Of a DNA stretch of 64,000 nt, positions 1 through 7,854 are shown one piece after another. Position numbers and translations under genes: made by a program. The stretch covers positions 4,960,001 through 5,024,000 of the forward strand of contig NZ_JARZAE010000004.1 of assembly GCF_029892095.1 (NCBI RefSeq). Reading direction: 5' to 3'. Positions within the stretch are counted from its first letter, which is position 1. Each line of letters begins with the position of its first letter. The notes under the pieces are model-generated. The model was not told where the DNA came from. It was given only the letters and a program-made list of their open reading frames with translations, and searched no databases. The DNA comes from Kitasatospora sp. MAP12-44. GTDB lineage: Bacteria > Actinomycetota > Actinomycetes > Streptomycetales > Streptomycetaceae.

Positions 1-160
1 TTGCGATCCCGATCGTCCTGCACCCATTAGAGTCCCTTCGGCCGGGCGGGGCATCGCCCTGGAGAGGCAAATGCGTGTACGCCCAGGGGCGCAGGTGACC
101 CTGATCCCACCTCAGGGTTATCGGGCGTGGCGGGTACTCCTGCTGGCGTAGGGTCACGTC

Positions 161-2752
161 ATGGATGCCGAGCGCCGACCGGGGCCGACCGCTGATGCAC
201 CGACCGCCAACGCCATGCGCAGGGTGCTGCGAAGGGCCCGCGACGGGGTGGCTCTGGACGTCGGTGAGGCGGCCGTGCTGCTCCAGGCCCGCGGCGAGGA
301 CCTGCGCGATCTGTGCGCGAGCGCCGCCCGGGTGCGCGACGCGGGGTTGGCCCAGGCCGGTCGCCCCGGGGTGATCACGTACTCGAAGAAGGTCTTCATC
401 CCGCTCACCCGGCTCTGCCGGGACCGCTGCCACTACTGCACCTTCGTGACCGTGCCCGGCAAGCTTCGCAAGGACGGCCACGGGCTCTACCTGTCACCCG
501 ACGAGGTGCTGGAGATCGCCCGTCAGGGTGCCGCGCTGGGCTGCAAGGAGGCGCTCTTCACGCTCGGTGATCGCCCCGAGGACCGCTGGCCCGAGGCCCG
601 CGAGTGGCTGGACGCGCACGGCTATGACGACACCCTCGCGTACGTCCGCGCGATGTCGATCCGGGTGCTGGAGGAGACCGGTCTGCTGCCGCACCTCAAC
701 CCCGGGGTGCTGAGCTGGACCGACTTCCAGCGTCTGAAGCCGGTCTCCCCCTCGATGGGGATGATGCTGGAGACCACCGCCACCCGCCTCTGGTCGGAGC
801 CCGGCGGCCCGCACCACGGCTCGCCGGACAAGGAGCCGGCCGTCCGGCTGCGGGTGCTGGAGGACGCCGGGCGCAGCGCCGTCCCGTTCACCACCGGCAT
901 CCTGATCGGCATCGGCGAGACGTACGAGGAGCGGGCCGACTCGCTCTTCGCGATCCGCCGGATCGCGCGGCAGTACCACGGCATCCAGGAAGTCATCGTG
1001 CAGAACTTCCGGGCCAAGCCGGACACCGCGATGCGCGCCATGCCGGACGCCGAGTTGGAGGAGCTGGCCGCCGCCGTCGCGGTGGCCCGGGTGGTGCTCG
1101 GCCCGTCCGCGCGGGTCCAGGCGCCGCCGAACCTGCTGGACGGTGAATACCAGCTGATCATCGACGCCGGCATCGACGACTGGGGCGGCGTCTCGCCCCT
1201 GACACCCGACCACGTCAACCCCGAGCGCCCCTGGCCGCAGATCGACGACCTGACCGCCCGCACCGCGGCCGCCGGCTTCGAGCTGCGCGAGCGCCTGACG
1301 GTCTACCCCGAGTACCTGCTGCGCGGCGAACCCTGGCTCGACCCGCGGATCATGCCGCACGTCGACGCGCTGGCCGACCCGGTGACCAAGCTGGCCCGCC
1401 CTGACGCGCTGCCCGTCGGCCGGCCCTGGCAGGAGCCCGAGGAGCTGCCCGCCGCCTCCGGCCGCACCGACCTGCACCGCACGATCGACACCGAGGGCCG
1501 TACCGGCGACCGCCGGGCCGACTTCGAGGACGTCTACGGCGACTGGGAGGCCCTGCGTGAGCAGGTCGGCGCGATGGCCCCCGAGCGGCTGTCCGGCGAC
1601 GTCCGCGAGGCGCTGGCGGTGGCCGCCGACGACCCGCTGAAGCTGACGGACGACCAGGCGCTCGCCCTCTTCCACGCCGATGGACCGGCCCTGGACGCGC
1701 TCTGCGCGATCGCCGACGCGGTGCGCCGCGACGCGGTCGGCGACACCGTCACCTACTGCGTCACCCGGAACATCAACTTCACCAACGTCTGCTACACCGG
1801 CTGCCGCTTCTGCGCCTTCGCCCAGCGCCGCACCGACGCCGACGCCTACACCCTCTCGCTCTCCCAGGTCGCCGACCGGGCCGCGCAGGCCTGGGACGTC
1901 GGCGCCACCGAGGTCTGCATGCAGGGCGGCATCCACCCGGACCTGCCCGGCACCGCCTACTTCGACATCGCCAAGGCGGTCAAGGAGCGCGTCCCCGGCA
2001 TGCACGTGCACGCCTTCTCGCCGATGGAGGTGGTCAACGGGGCCACCAGGACCGGGCTTTCGATCCGCGACTGGCTGGCGGCGGCGAAGGAGGCCGGCCT
2101 GGACACCATCCCCGGCACGGCGGCCGAGATCCTCGACGACGACGTCCGCTGGGTGCTCACCAAGGGCAAGCTGCCGTCCGCCACCTGGATCGAAGTGGTC
2201 ACCGCAGCGCACGAGTTGGGCATCCGGTCGTCCTCCACCATGATGTACGGGCACGTGGACACCCCGGCGCACTGGCTCGGACACCTGCGCCTGCTCGCCG
2301 AGATCCAGCAACGGACCGGCGGGTTCACGGAGTTCGTCACCCTGCCGTTCATCCACACCAATGCCCCGGTCTACCTGGCCGGCATCGCCCGCCCGGGCCC
2401 CACGCACCGCGACAACCGCGCGGTGATCGCGATGGCCCGGCTGCTGCTGCACACCCGCATCCCCAACATCCAGACCAGCTGGGTGAAGTTGGGAGCGCAG
2501 GGCGCGGCGGAGATGCTCCGCTCCGGCGCCAACGACCTGGGCGGCACGCTGATGGAGGAGACCATCTCCCGGATGGCCGGTTCGGCGTACGGGAGCTACC
2601 AGTCCATCCGCGACCTGGAGGCCATCGCCGAGTCCGCCGGCCGCCCCTCGCGTCAACGCACCACCACGTACGGCGAGGTCCCGGCCGAGCGCCGCGCGGC
2701 GGCGCTGGCCTCCGACGGCCACCTGCCCGAGCTGCTGCCGGTGCTCGACTAG
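161..2752 (+). CDS. fbiC: FO synthase FbiC (CofG-CofH fusion)
   Basis: Radical-SAM enzyme that makes 7,8-didemethyl-8-hydroxy-5-deazariboflavin (FO), the chromophore of coenzyme F420, from tyrosine and a ribitylamino-uracil in the cytosol. The 863-residue product is the fused actinobacterial form. The CofG-like N-half carries the CX3CX2C cluster ligands C86, C90 and C93 (LCRDRCHYC). The CofH-like C-half carries C544, C548 and C551 (VCYTGCRFC). Both [4Fe-4S] sites are intact, so both half-reactions should work. The length is normal for FbiC. The ATG at 161 has only a weak GGG upstream. It appears monocistronic; no other F420 gene (fbiA, fbiB) lies in the window. Family assignment is secure. 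Confidence 0.97.
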   Translation: MDAERRPGPTADAPTANAMRRVLRRARDGVALDVGEAAVLLQARGEDLRDLCASAARVRDAGLAQAGRPGVITYSKKVFIPLTRLCRDRCHYCTFVTVPGKLRKDGHGLYLSPDEVLEIARQGAALGCKEALFTLGDRPEDRWPEAREWLDAHGYDDTLAYVRAMSIRVLEETGLLPHLNPGVLSWTDFQRLKPVSPSMGMMLETTATRLWSEPGGPHHGSPDKEPAVRLRVLEDAGRSAVPFTTGILIGIGETYEERADSLFAIRRIARQYHGIQEVIVQNFRAKPDTAMRAMPDAELEELAAAVAVARVVLGPSARVQAPPNLLDGEYQLIIDAGIDDWGGVSPLTPDHVNPERPWPQIDDLTARTAAAGFELRERLTVYPEYLLRGEPWLDPRIMPHVDALADPVTKLARPDALPVGRPWQEPEELPAASGRTDLHRTIDTEGRTGDRRADFEDVYGDWEALREQVGAMAPERLSGDVREALAVAADDPLKLTDDQALALFHADGPALDALCAIADAVRRDAVGDTVTYCVTRNINFTNVCYTGCRFCAFAQRRTDADAYTLSLSQVADRAAQAWDVGATEVCMQGGIHPDLPGTAYFDIAKAVKERVPGMHVHAFSPMEVVNGATRTGLSIRDWLAAAKEAGLDTIPGTAAEILDDDVRWVLTKGKLPSATWIEVVTAAHELGIRSSSTMMYGHVDTPAHWLGHLRLLAEIQQRTGGFTEFVTLPFIHTNAPVYLAGIARPGPTHRDNRAVIAMARLLLHTRIPNIQTSWVKLGAQGAAEMLRSGANDLGGTLMEETISRMAGSAYGSYQSIRDLEAIAESAGRPSRQRTTTYGEVPAERRAAALASDGHLPELLPVLD

Positions 2753-2992
2753 TGGAGATAGTGGAGACCTCGTCTGGATGAACTTCGACTGGTGGAACAG
2801 TCGATCAACGGTCCTGACCAGCCACTAAACTCTTCGCTCGGCGGTACCGCGCAGCAGTTGCGGTAGCAGTCCCCGGTGTGCGCGCTGCGCGCTCGCCGGG
2901 GAGCCGGGGGAGCCAGTGGCGGACCGTGAAGCACGGCGCAGCTCTGTCCCCCCGCGCCTGAAATGGTTTTCTTCATGGGGGATTTGAGTTTC

Positions 2993-3700
2993 ATGCGCAC
3001 CAACACGTACACCAACACGCTTACCAGCACGCTTCTGCGCGTCGCCGTGCCCACCGCGGCGCTGGCGCTGCTGCTCACCGGCTGCGGCCCGGACGACACC
3101 TCGGTCACCGGCAACGGCACTGCCGCACCGTCCGCGGCGGCCTCGTCCGGCAAGTCGTTCCACTCCGCCGCGCCCGCGCCGTCCGACGCACCGTCCGCGC
3201 CCGCCACCGCCCCGACCGACCCGAACAGCGCGGCTCCGGGCGGTGACCTCCCGGGCGCGCTGGCCGCCGGCGCGCAGGCCAAGGGCGTCTTCAACGACAG
3301 TACGGCGGGCGACATCTCGCTCTCCATCGGCCCGGTGAAGGTGGTCAAGGGCGACATCGCCGACCTGGCCAGCTTCGACCTCAAGCCTGACCAGACTGCG
3401 GGCAAGACCCCGTACTACGTCACGGTCAGCTACACCCACGAGGGAGGCAACGGCATCTTCGAGCCGTACTTCAACCTCCAGCTGCGCGCGATGGTCGACG
3501 CCCAGACCCAGGCCTCCAAGATCGACCTGATCGGCGCCTTCTCGAAGTGCGCCAGCGATGTCCCGCAGGGCGGCGCCAACTTCGTCAAGGGCCAGACCGA
3601 GCACGAGTGCGCGGTCTACCTGGCCCCGACGGCCACGCCGGTCAAGTACGTGCTGTGGATGAACAAGGACAACACCCCGCTGACCTGGAAGGCCAACTGA
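2993..3700 (+). CDS. Secreted lipoprotein, unknown function
   Basis: A type II signal peptide is visible: basic N-terminus, hydrophobic stretch VAVPTAALALLL, then lipobox LTGC. It should therefore be anchored to the outer face of the membrane by a lipidated cysteine near residue 27. A Ser/Ala/Pro-rich linker of about 50 residues follows, then a compact beta-rich domain (about residues 90-235) with two cysteines (KCASDV, HECAVY) that could form a disulfide. I do not recognise a named catalytic family. The start at 2993 was chosen because GGGGGA lies about 10 bases upstream and the signal peptide then begins normally; ATGs at 2963 and 2975 are in frame but add a poor leader. It ends just before a strong shared terminator. 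Confidence 0.85.
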   Translation: MRTNTYTNTLTSTLLRVAVPTAALALLLTGCGPDDTSVTGNGTAAPSAAASSGKSFHSAAPAPSDAPSAPATAPTDPNSAAPGGDLPGALAAGAQAKGVFNDSTAGDISLSIGPVKVVKGDIADLASFDLKPDQTAGKTPYYVTVSYTHEGGNGIFEPYFNLQLRAMVDAQTQASKIDLIGAFSKCASDVPQGGANFVKGQTEHECAVYLAPTATPVKYVLWMNKDNTPLTWKAN

Positions 3701-3703
3701 CGT

Positions 3704-3739
3704 AGCGCCCCTGAGGGCAGCCCTGCCCTCAGGGGCGCT
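3704..3739. terminator. Bidirectional hairpin terminator
   Basis: A 17-bp perfect stem (3704-3720 against 3723-3739) is closed by only two bases. It lies between the convergent lipoprotein gene and the HATPase gene, overlaps the first base of the HATPase stop codon, and can serve both strands. There is no U-tract, which is usual in high-GC actinobacteria. Confidence 0.85.
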
Positions 3740-4164
3740 CAGTTCTGCCGCCCGGGCGCGACCACACTCCACACCCGCTTCCCGATCCCCTTCCGAGGTC
3801 CGAAGCCCCAGGAGAGCGAGAGCTGTTGCACGAGCAACAGCCCCCGCCCGGACTCCGCCAGCCCTTCGCAGGCCAGCTGCGGAGCATCCGTGCACGCGTC
3901 CTCGACGGCGATCCAGAGCTCGGAGCTGTTGACGCGCAGCCCGATCCAGATCAGCCGGTCAGCTCTGGTGCCGTGCACCAGCGCGTTGGTGACCAGCTCG
4001 GAGAGCACCAACTCCCCGTCATCGAGAAACCGTTGACCACCTTCGACGCGGTCCAGCAGCTCCCGCAACAGCCGCCGGGCCAACCCCGGCGCACGCCGAC
4101 TGTTGGGCAGCCAGCAGTGCTGTTCGCCGGTTGGTGCAGGAGTGAGGTTCAGGGTCTCGGACAT
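3739..4164 (-). CDS. HATPase-fold anti-sigma/regulatory protein (RsbW/AbaA-locus type)
   Basis: Small GHKL-fold ATP-binding protein of 141 residues, the usual size of streptomycete RsbW-like serine kinases. The N-box is clear (ELVTNALVHG, residues 56-65) and a glycine-rich G2 box is present (SGRGLLLVQQL, about 105-115). The G1 box is degenerate: VEDACTDAPQ has the Asp but lacks the DxGxG glycines, so ATP binding may be weak. It is divergent from the WhiJ-like XRE gene across 364 bases, the arrangement of AbaA/WhiJ-type developmental loci. Its probable role is a partner-switching or accessory regulator of the neighbouring XRE/DUF397 proteins; this is inferred from context. The target is not evident from sequence. 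Confidence 0.85.
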   Translation of the reverse strand: MSETLNLTPAPTGEQHCWLPNSRRAPGLARRLLRELLDRVEGGQRFLDDGELVLSELVTNALVHGTRADRLIWIGLRVNSSELWIAVEDACTDAPQLACEGLAESGRGLLLVQQLSLSWGFGPRKGIGKRVWSVVAPGRQN

Positions 4165-4528
4165 GCGAACGCCCCCTGTGGGAACGGGATCACCGGTAAG
4201 GGAATGGGTGCGGGTGCGTTAGTGAGGCACGCACGCACCTGAGTGACTGACCGTCAGAGGCTCCAGGGGATTTCGGAACTCGATGGTCCAGTCGCGGCCT
4301 GTCAGATGTGGTTGGGCACCAGGATTCGCGGGAAGCGCGCCACTCTCTGCTTGCTTCCCGTCACGCTCAGCATGACCCCTCCGCTCCTCTTCGTGCAAGC
4401 GCGTCAGCAAAATGTGAAAACATTCAATTCGAACCTGAATTCGGCTACCCAGAAGTCGGGTTGACAGTGGCGAAGGGCCGGTCCGCCGGGCAGACTGGTC
4501 CCGTGACAGGTCGGGAGGGATGTAAGGC
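4165..4528. promoter_or_regulatory. Divergent regulatory region of the WhiJ/AbaA-like locus
   Basis: The 364 bases between the HATPase and XRE genes show no credible gene. The segment around 4405-4445 is unusually A+T-rich for this genome and holds the overlapping half-palindromes TTCGAA and GAATTC, a plausible binding site for the XRE protein. A TTGACA lies near 4461, but no well-spaced -10 is obvious. Function is inferred from position. Confidence 0.4.
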
Positions 4529-5383
4529 GTGGCCATGAACGACGTGCCTACGGTGCGACACCGGCGCATCGCAGCCGAGCTACGCCGGTTGCGTGAGGAG
4601 AAGGATCTTTCCGCGGAGGAGGTCATCAGTCGACTTCCCGGCATGAACCTTCCGAAGCTGAGCCGCTACGAGAACGCCCGCGTCGCCAATCCCAAGGCGG
4701 AGGTGGTCGAGGCACTGCTCGACCTCTATGGCTGCGACGGTGATCTCAAGACCACCCTGCTGGAGATCGCCAGGGAGAAGGGCCGACGCGGCTGGTGGCA
4801 GGGCTACCGCGATGCGCTCAACCCGCTCTACACCGACCTGATCACCCTGGAGGCAAGCGCCGTCGGCATCAAGTCGTATGAGGCATCGTTCATCCCGGGA
4901 CTGTTCCAGACGCGGGCGTACGCGCAGGCGATCTTCTCCAAGCTGAGTCCCAACCTGGCAGGCATTCCGGCCATGGTTGACGTCCGAATCGCAAGGCAGG
5001 CCGTCCTGACCCGGACGGAGAACCCGCTTGCGATGTGGTCGGTCATCCATGAGTCGGCGCTCTCGACCAACGTGGGCCATGGGGTGATGGTCGACCAGCT
5101 CGACAGGCTCATCAGCCTGAGCAGCAGCCCGAATATCAACGTCCAGATCATGGACTCCTCGGCACCTCCGCACCCGGGCATGAACGGCGCTTTCACGCTT
5201 CTGGAGTTTCCAACGCGTGCCCTTGATGTCGTCCTGACGCCAAGTCATGTGGCCAGCGAGTGGGTGGAGGACCCTGGCCGCGTGGAGGTCTACCGAGTGG
5301 GCTTCAACGAGATCATTGCGACAGCTCTGAACCTCGATGACTCGCTCGGTCTCATCATCGAGAAGAGAGACAAGATCAAGTGA
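4529..5383 (+). CDS. WhiJ-like XRE regulator with DUF5753 domain
   Basis: DNA-binding regulator of 284 residues. The N-terminal helix-turn-helix (about residues 10-70, RRIAAELRRLREEKDLSAEEV...KLSRYENAR) is followed by a DUF5753 ligand or partner-binding domain (about 95-280, with the family hallmark SYEASFIPGLFQTRAYAQAI). Members of this family control development and antibiotic production in streptomycetes and are encoded next to DUF397 partners. The GTG at 4529 is preceded by GGGAGGGA at 8 bases; an ATG two codons later is the alternative. The stop overlaps the start of the first DUF397 gene by 4 bases (GTGA), indicating translational coupling. DUF397 co-regulator function is known for the family but is inferred here. 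Confidence 0.92.
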   Translation: MAMNDVPTVRHRRIAAELRRLREEKDLSAEEVISRLPGMNLPKLSRYENARVANPKAEVVEALLDLYGCDGDLKTTLLEIAREKGRRGWWQGYRDALNPLYTDLITLEASAVGIKSYEASFIPGLFQTRAYAQAIFSKLSPNLAGIPAMVDVRIARQAVLTRTENPLAMWSVIHESALSTNVGHGVMVDQLDRLISLSSSPNINVQIMDSSAPPHPGMNGAFTLLEFPTRALDVVLTPSHVASEWVEDPGRVEVYRVGFNEIIATALNLDDSLGLIIEKRDKIK

Positions 5384-5601
5384 GCTACTTCCCCAACGCC
5401 GCTTCCCTGCCGGTGATCTGGCAGAAGTCGAGTCGGAGTAACGAGCAGGACAACTGCGTCGAGTGCGCCCCCCTGTCCGGTGACATCGCCGTCCGCGACA
5501 GCAAGGACCCCGCCGGCCCCGCGCTCCGCTTCTCCCGCGCGGCCTGGGGCGCGTTCGCCGCCGCAGCCGGCGCTGACCGGCTCTCGGTCGTCCACGACTG
5601 A
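5380..5601 (+). CDS. DUF397 protein, copy 1
   Basis: Small acidic/neutral protein of 73 residues with the DUF397 signature: W-KSS-S near the N-terminus, a NCVE segment, then VRDSKDP and the C-terminal F...AW..F block. It is translationally coupled to the upstream XRE gene (4-base overlap), so it is very likely that regulator's partner. DUF397 proteins of the Scr1 type act with their XRE partner on antibiotic production in Streptomyces. It is a near-duplicate of the gene at 6005: bases 5473-5587 and 6098-6212 read as identical over 115 bp, while both ends of the genes differ. This looks like recent duplication or gene conversion. Confidence 0.9.
   Translation: MSYFPNAASLPVIWQKSSRSNEQDNCVECAPLSGDIAVRDSKDPAGPALRFSRAAWGAFAAAAGADRLSVVHD
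5473..5587 (+). repeat. 115-bp direct repeat, first copy (second at 6098-6212)
   Basis: This stretch of DUF397 copy 1 reads base-for-base the same as 6098-6212 in DUF397 copy 3, at a constant offset of 625 bases. The first mismatches appear at 5472 and 5588. Because synonymous positions are also identical, the similarity is at DNA level, pointing to a recent duplication or conversion tract. Confidence 0.9.
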
Positions 5602-5630
5602 CCCTTCAGGGCTTCATCAACCTTCTAGCC

Positions 5631-5750
5631 GTGGAAGAGGAGTTGAACTTATACTCCTATGCGCTTGACACCTTGAGATCGACTGCGTGGACGCCGGAAC
5701 AGACCCTGAACTTCCTGGAGGACGCGTTCCGGCGGCTCCCGCAGGACTAA
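5631..5750 (+). CDS. Possible 39-residue peptide or gene remnant
   Basis: An open frame from GTG 5631 to TAA 5750 lies between two DUF397 genes. It encodes a short amphipathic, helix-prone sequence ending AFRRLPQD, with the central segment TAWTPEQTLNFLED. It contains an in-frame TTA leucine codon (read by the bldA tRNA), rare in this genome, and less G+C than its neighbours. No convincing ribosome-binding site precedes it, and the frame continues upstream without a stop into the previous gene, so it may be the tail of a decayed gene. No family recognised. Confidence 0.3.
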   Translation: MEEELNLYSYALDTLRSTAWTPEQTLNFLEDAFRRLPQD

Positions 5751-5769
5751 GCCAGGGAGAAAGACCGCT

Positions 5770-5976
5770 GTGAGCTCGCCCGACATCGTGTCATCGTTCA
5801 GGAAGTCCTCGTACTCCCAGCAGGGTGGCGAGTGCGTGGAGACTGCTCGGACGGTCGCCAACGGCCAGGCGGTACGCGACTCCAAGGACCTGCACGGGCC
5901 GGTGCTCTCTTTTCCCGCTGACGCCTGGTGTGCCTTCGTCGCCGCGATCAAGGTGGGCGATCTGCCGTCTGTTTGA
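5770..5976 (+). CDS. DUF397 protein, copy 2 (divergent)
   Basis: A 68-residue DUF397 protein with the same layout as its neighbours (F-KSSYS, GGECVE, VRDSKDLHGPVLSF, DAWCAFVAAI) but clearly divergent from copies 1 and 3, so it is an older paralogue. GTG at 5770 is preceded by AGGGAGA at a suitable distance. It lies between copies 1 and 3 and is probably co-transcribed with the upstream XRE gene. It may be an alternative partner of the same XRE regulator; this is inferred from position only. Confidence 0.85.
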   Translation: MSSPDIVSSFRKSSYSQQGGECVETARTVANGQAVRDSKDLHGPVLSFPADAWCAFVAAIKVGDLPSV

Positions 5977-6004
5977 GCCTCGCCGAGTAGAGAGACGAGA
6001 TCAA

Positions 6005-6226
6005 ATGAGTCACTTCCCTGTCGCTGCCGCCCTTCCTGTGGTCTGGCAGAAGTCGAGTCGAAGCAACCCCAATGACAACTGCGTCGAGTGTGCCCCGCTG
6101 TCCGGTGACATCGCCGTCCGCGACAGCAAGGACCCCGCCGGCCCCGCGCTCCGCTTCTCCCGCGCGGCCTGGGGCGCGTTCGCCGCCGCAGCCGGCGCTG
6201 ACCGGCTCTCGGCCGTCCACAACTAG
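6005..6226 (+). CDS. DUF397 protein, copy 3 (near-duplicate of copy 1)
   Basis: A 73-residue DUF397 protein differing from copy 1 mainly in the first third (SHFPVAAALPVVWQKSSRSNPND) and in the last residues (AVHN against VVHD). The ATG at 6005 corresponds exactly to the start of copy 1, 625 bases upstream. The Shine-Dalgarno sequence is weak (GAGACGAGAT). It ends the DUF397 cluster. Three DUF397 genes behind one XRE gene is more than the usual one-to-one pairing and suggests expansion of partner specificity or decay in progress. Confidence 0.88.
   Translation: MSHFPVAAALPVVWQKSSRSNPNDNCVECAPLSGDIAVRDSKDPAGPALRFSRAAWGAFAAAAGADRLSAVHN
6098..6212 (+). repeat. 115-bp direct repeat, second copy
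   Basis: Second member of the exact repeat described at 5473-5587. The flanking mismatches at 6097 and 6213 define a sharp-edged identical tract. Confidence 0.9.
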
Positions 6227-6370
6227 CCCGCCCCGACCCGCCCCACCGCTGTGGCCTCGGCGTGCCGGGGCCACAGTCGTGCTTCCCGAAGGCGGCGCTC
6301 GGCCATCCGCCGGTGTGCTGGAATGAGAGGCCCTGCTCCGAACCTCGAACCTCTCACCCCGGAGGACCAG

Positions 6371-6874
6371 TTGAGCGATGGTGATGACAGCGCAGCCGAC
6401 CTGCCGCGCCTCCGGCTGGAGCTCTACATCGAGGCCCTTGCGGCTCGGATGCCGCAGGCCCAGTTCAAGCTGCTGATGGACGTCCTGCGCATGTGGTCCG
6501 AGGCCGGCGGCGGCACGGTGCGGCTGCGGATGGACGATGAGGAGAGAGAGCTCTTCACCTCCGAGGTGCGTGCGGAGTTGCTCGCCGTGATGGGCCTGAT
6601 CGGCGCGATGCAGCCTGGTCGCGAGGACCGGTCCGAGCATGTCGTCGCCGACCTGGGCGATGGCGCGCATGTCAGCGGCGCGATGTCGCTGGTGCCACCC
6701 GAGGTTGCCGCAGACCCGGAGCGCCTGCGGGCGATGCGGGACAAACTCGATGTCGCCCAAGGGCAGCGTGCTCGCGATCGGCGGGAGGTCGAAGCGATCG
6801 CCGAGGCGAGCGGTATGGCTCAGGCGCAGGGAGCGGCGGATCCGCCGGAGGACGGCACCCCGGACTGGCGTTGA
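6371..6874 (+). CDS. Conserved-looking hypothetical protein
   Basis: A soluble, mostly helical, charged protein of about 167 residues with no membrane segment and no motif I can name. The middle contains repeated acidic/basic helices (RLRLELYIEALAARMPQAQFKLLMDVLRMW; DDEERELFTSEVRAELLAVMGL) and the C-terminal third is Arg/Ala/Glu-rich. I place the start at TTG 6371 because GGAGGA lies four bases before it; ATG 6323 is in frame 16 codons upstream but has no ribosome-binding site. It follows the DUF397 cluster on the same strand after about 140 bases and may belong to the same locus. Its stop lies at the edge of the MerR promoter region. Confidence 0.65.
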   Translation: MSDGDDSAADLPRLRLELYIEALAARMPQAQFKLLMDVLRMWSEAGGGTVRLRMDDEERELFTSEVRAELLAVMGLIGAMQPGREDRSEHVVADLGDGAHVSGAMSLVPPEVAADPERLRAMRDKLDVAQGQRARDRREVEAIAEASGMAQAQGAADPPEDGTPDWR

Positions 6875-6929
6875 CGTCAGGGGCAAGGTCTACCGTCGGT
6901 GGGACAGCGACGGGTAGGAGGCGGGGCCG

Positions 6930-7346
6930 ATGCGGATCGGGGAGTTGGCCGAGCGGGCCGGGACGACGACGCGCACCTTGCGCTACTACGAGGCGCGCGG
7001 GCTGCTGACCGCGCGGCGGGCCGGGAACGGGTACCGGGCGTACGGCGAGGCGGACCTCCACCTCGTGCGGCAGATCCGGTTGCTCCAGGACTTCGGCTTC
7101 GAGCTGGAGGACACCCGCCCGTTCGTGGAGTGCCTCCAGGCAGGCCATCCCGCCGGGGACTCATGCCCGGCCTCGTTGGAGGTCTACCGCCGCAAGCTGG
7201 CCGAGCTGGACGACTGCCTGGCCCGGCTCGGCGTGGTGCGCGAGCAGGTCGCGGCGCAGCTGGCCCGCGCCGAGTTGGGCGCCGAACGCGCCGACCCGCG
7301 CTGTGAGTTGTCCTCTCACCAGACGTCGAAGGAGCTACCCGCATGA
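6930..7346 (+). CDS. MerR-family regulator, probably thiol/redox responsive
   Basis: A 138-residue MerR-type activator. The winged helix-turn-helix is at residues 1-70 (MRIGELAERAGTTTRTLRYYEARGLL...GYRAY) and a dimerisation coiled coil occupies about 75-120. Several cysteines (FVECLQAG, DSCPASLE, DDCLARL, CELSS) could sense thiol oxidants or metals. It overlaps the thioredoxin start by 4 bases (ATGA), so the two are one operon and the regulator very likely controls thioredoxin expression. RBS GTAGGAGGCGG precedes the ATG. Upstream, TTGACG at 6871 with the imperfect dyad GAC-gT...A-gGTC is a candidate MerR operator; the spacing is not canonical, so I hold that loosely. Confidence 0.9.
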   Translation: MRIGELAERAGTTTRTLRYYEARGLLTARRAGNGYRAYGEADLHLVRQIRLLQDFGFELEDTRPFVECLQAGHPAGDSCPASLEVYRRKLAELDDCLARLGVVREQVAAQLARAELGAERADPRCELSSHQTSKELPA

Positions 7347-7675
7347 CGACGACCGCACAGCTCACAGAGGTGACCGACGAGACCTTCGCGGCCGAGGTAC
7401 TGGAGTCGGCCCTCCCCGTCCTGGTGGACTTCACCGCCTCCTGGTGCCCCCCGTGCCGCATGATCGCCCCGGTGCTGGCCCAGGTGGCGGTGGAGGAGGC
7501 GGACCGGCTCAAGGTGGTCAGCCTGGACGTGGACAGCAACCCGCAGACCCCGGCGGCGTACGGCGTGCTGTCGATGCCGACCCTGATGGTCTTCCGGGCC
7601 GGTCAGCCGGTGAAGTCGATGGTCGGCGCCCGGGCCAAGGCCAAGCTGCTGCGGGAGCTGGCCGAGGTGCTGTGA
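7343..7675 (+). CDS. trxA: Thioredoxin with CPPC active site
   Basis: A cytosolic thiol-disulfide reductase of 110 residues, the normal thioredoxin length. The fold signatures are VLVDFTASWCPPCRMIAP (redox cysteines C35 and C38) and the cis-proline loop SMPTLMVF. The active site reads WCPPC rather than the canonical WCGPC; a proline in place of Gly is expected to alter redox potential and partner choice. It is coupled to the upstream MerR gene by ATGA overlap, so expression is probably redox-induced. No thioredoxin reductase gene is nearby. It may be a specialised rather than the housekeeping thioredoxin. Confidence 0.92.
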   Translation: MTTTAQLTEVTDETFAAEVLESALPVLVDFTASWCPPCRMIAPVLAQVAVEEADRLKVVSLDVDSNPQTPAAYGVLSMPTLMVFRAGQPVKSMVGARAKAKLLRELAEVL

Positions 7676-7854
7676 CCGAGGCGAGCCCCGGGGCTCCGTC
7701 CTGGAACTCCGCCCTAGCTACCCCAAACCCGTCAAATCCCCCCCGGCAATAATCACGGTCGCGCATCAAGTCGAACCTATTCACTTGACCGCTCTTTGGC
7801 CAGGCCGTACGTTCTCAACGCTCAGCAGAACGGAAAAAGGGGAACGGGGCAGTC

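Noticed and set aside
1..27. Possible 5' end of a minus-strand gene starting at 27 (GAAGGGACTCTA before an ATG)
   Set aside because: Only nine codons lie inside the window; the ribosome-binding site is acceptable, but there is nothing to identify or confirm.
494..2722. 742-residue open frame on the minus strand
   Set aside because: It is the antisense shadow of fbiC: Arg/Gly/Val-rich, no motifs, and a G+C codon pattern that mirrors the real gene.
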